A stretch of DNA of 64,000 nucleotides from Streptomyces sp. NBC_01707 (GTDB taxonomy: Bacteria > Actinomycetota > Actinomycetes > Streptomycetales > Streptomycetaceae), in assembly GCF_041438805.1 (NCBI RefSeq), contig NZ_CP109190.1:372001-436000 (forward strand), given 5' to 3'. Below, piece after piece: positions 62,746 to 64,000 of the stretch (position 1 is its first letter; the number at the start of each line of letters is the position of its first letter). The notes under the pieces are model-generated. The model worked only from the letters and a program-made list of their open reading frames with translations, did not search any database and had not been told where the DNA came from. Both the position numbers and the translations under genes were made by a program.

Positions 62746-64000
62746 TCATCTCAGATTGCTGTCATGGAGCTGCGCGAAGAGTTCGGTGCTCTGTGCGTAG
62801 TCGACCGGGACGTCGATGATCGTGATGCCGGGGTCGCAGAGTCTGCCCGGGTCGAGAGACCAGCGCAGTTCGGACTCGAAGGCATCCATGGTCTCGGTCC
62901 GGATTCCTCTGGCGCCGAACGCGCCGGCGTACAGGGCGATGTTGTAGTCGCCCGACCGGACACCGGACGCCCTGCCGAATTTGCGATGCTCCTGGAAGGC
63001 CACCATGTCGTAAGCGTTGTCCCGCATGATCACATGCGTGGCATGGAGGCCCAGACGGGTGGCGGTCTCTATTTCCGGTGCGCTGGACAGAAACCCCCCG
63101 TCCCCGGAGACCGACACCACCTGTGTCCCCGGCCGCAGCAGTGCGGCGGTCATCGCCCGTGGCAGGGCAACTCCCTGTGCCTGCATGCCGTTGGAGAGCA
63201 GGATGCGCCGCGGCTCGTGTCCGCGGAGGTGACGGGCCATGTAGATGTGCGAGCCCGTGTCGGACACCACGGTGGCGTCGTCCTCCACGTTCTCAGCGAT
63301 CTTGAGGATCACCGCGGCGGGATTGAGGCCGACAGCGGTGGCCGGGACCGCCCTTGCCTCCTCTTCGATACAGGCCAGGGCGGCGCGCTGTTCGGCCAGG
63401 GCAGCTCGGGTCCGGTTACTGATCGCCAGCCCGGACAGCTCCCCTGACAGCTCACCGACCGTCGCGGCCACATCGCCCCGCAGTTCCAGAGCGGGCTGGT
63501 AGTGGCTGCCGATCTCGGCGGGCAGTGCATCGATGTGGACGATCGCACGGGCCGGGTCGGTGTTCCACAGGCCCGGGTCGTACTCCACGGGGTCGTAGCC
63601 GACGGTGATCAGGACGTCGGCATGTGTCACCACGACGTCCCCGGGCTGGTTGCGGAAAAGGCCGATCCGACCGGCGTACTGCTCCTCCAGTGTGCGCGGG
63701 ACGATGCCCGCCGCCTGGGATGTCTCCACCACGGGCAGGCCTGTGACGCGGATCAGTTCGCGCACCGCGGCGCAGGCCTCGGGATCCGCACCACGCAGCC
63801 CGACCAGCAGGACGGGCTGCTGTGCGGCGCGGATGATCTGTGCGGCACGGTGGATGCATTCAGCGGGAGCGGGGCCGGGTGAAGGGTGCCTGTGCGGCTG
63901 GACGACGGTGGCGGCGGTGAGCGCGCCTGCGACGTCGTCAGGTATCACCACCGCGGCCGCACCGCGGGGTGGGGTGACCGCCGCACGCACGGCGCTGGCG
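62746..64000 (-). CDS. Thiamine-diphosphate enzyme, acetolactate-synthase-like, 5' end outside the window
   Basis: The C-terminal 418 residues of a large ThDP enzyme. The central domain (RAAQIIRAAQQPVLLVGLRG, VLITVGYDPVEYDPGLWNTD) and the pyrophosphate domain (VVSDTGSHIYMARHLRGHEP, QVVSVSGDGGFLSSAPEIET, MRDNAYDMVAFQEHRKFGRA) are visible. The GDGGF-(about 25)-NAYDMV layout is the ThDP/Mg motif. The combination resembles catabolic acetolactate synthase (AlsS type), which condenses two pyruvates. The N-terminal domain lies beyond 64000. Other ThDP enzymes (for example sulfoacetaldehyde or oxalyl types) are possible. Confidence 0.85.
   Translation of the reverse strand, partial: ASAVRAAVTPPRGAAAVVIPDDVAGALTAATVVQPHRHPSPGPAPAECIHRAAQIIRAAQQPVLLVGLRGADPEACAAVRELIRVTGLPVVETSQAAGIVPRTLEEQYAGRIGLFRNQPGDVVVTHADVLITVGYDPVEYDPGLWNTDPARAIVHIDALPAEIGSHYQPALELRGDVAATVGELSGELSGLAISNRTRAALAEQRAALACIEEEARAVPATAVGLNPAAVILKIAENVEDDATVVSDTGSHIYMARHLRGHEPRRILLSNGMQAQGVALPRAMTAALLRPGTQVVSVSGDGGFLSSAPEIETATRLGLHATHVIMRDNAYDMVAFQEHRKFGRASGVRSGDYNIALYAGAFGARGIRTETMDAFESELRWSLDPGRLCDPGITIIDVPVDYAQSTELFAQLHDSNLR

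Noticed and set aside
1..64000. CRISPR arrays, tRNA or rRNA genes
   Set aside because: No regularly spaced repeats and no tRNA- or rRNA-like sequence was seen on reading both strands. A computational scan could still find a tRNA I missed.

Overview
The window is high-GC actinobacterial DNA, almost certainly from a Streptomyces. Coding frames have third positions rich in G and C, GTG starts are common, and the families are typical of the genus: a SCO5918-type protein, a SCO6745-type protein, DUF6193, SpoIIE-type phosphatases, MmyB-like XRE regulators, and CspA beside a DEAD-box helicase. No rRNA, tRNA or CRISPR array was seen. The density of insertion sequences and broken genes suggests an accessory region, such as a chromosome arm or large plasmid; this is inference.

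Layout. 0.1-4.2 kb is a cold-shock and RNA-remodelling block on the minus strand: SCO5918-type protein, CBS protein, DEAD-box RNA helicase, two CspA-type proteins and a MerR-like regulator. 5.4-7.8 kb holds a large PAS-GAF-SpoIIE-HATPase phosphatase. 7.9-8.4 kb is an IS21 istB scrap next to a DUF488 gene with an internal stop. 8.9-10.7 kb is a divergent NAD-dependent reductase/XRE regulator pair. A second, truncated copy of the reductase lies inverted at 17.2 kb. Between the copies sits a secreted-protein gene split by two nested insertions: an IS701-family element, whose TTAG target duplication was itself hit by an IS5-family element. Removing both restores a 748-codon reading frame, which overlaps a lipoprotein gene.

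17.8-30 kb is a graveyard: SMI1-like and S8-peptidase fragments, a second IS5-family element, an Imm35-like gene, two 130-bp MITEs, istA and ISL3 remnants, and an IS256-family element inside an SMI1/KNR4-like gene. Between these are intact cargo genes, including a DUF5937/ArsR-type regulator divergent from an MFS exporter. 30-35 kb carries small secreted proteins, a frameshifted lipoprotein, an ArsR-MFS operon, and four copies of a short interspersed repeat with a GCCGYAAACGGC hairpin core. 35.7-37.9 kb is a decayed DNA-damage mutasome: a Y-family polymerase with an early stop codon, and a DnaE2-type polymerase beheaded by an IS630-family element whose left end matches the MITEs.

39-49.6 kb is mostly intact: DUF6193 and SCO6745 proteins, a Tat-exported purple-acid-phosphatase-like enzyme, a PAS-SpoIIE phosphatase, a toxin-antitoxin-like pair, and a TetR regulator divergent from an SDR reductase and an F420-reductase-like protein. 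49.7-52.5 kb holds Tn3, IS6 and integrase remnants, a doubly broken aquaporin and an intact CBS protein. 53.7-57.3 kb is an ABC-2 transporter / histidine kinase / response regulator operon with a frameshifted permease. 57.9-61.3 kb is a MacB/FtsX-type ABC operon. The window ends with a membrane SpoIIE phosphatase and a thiamine-diphosphate enzyme resembling catabolic acetolactate synthase, cut by the edge.
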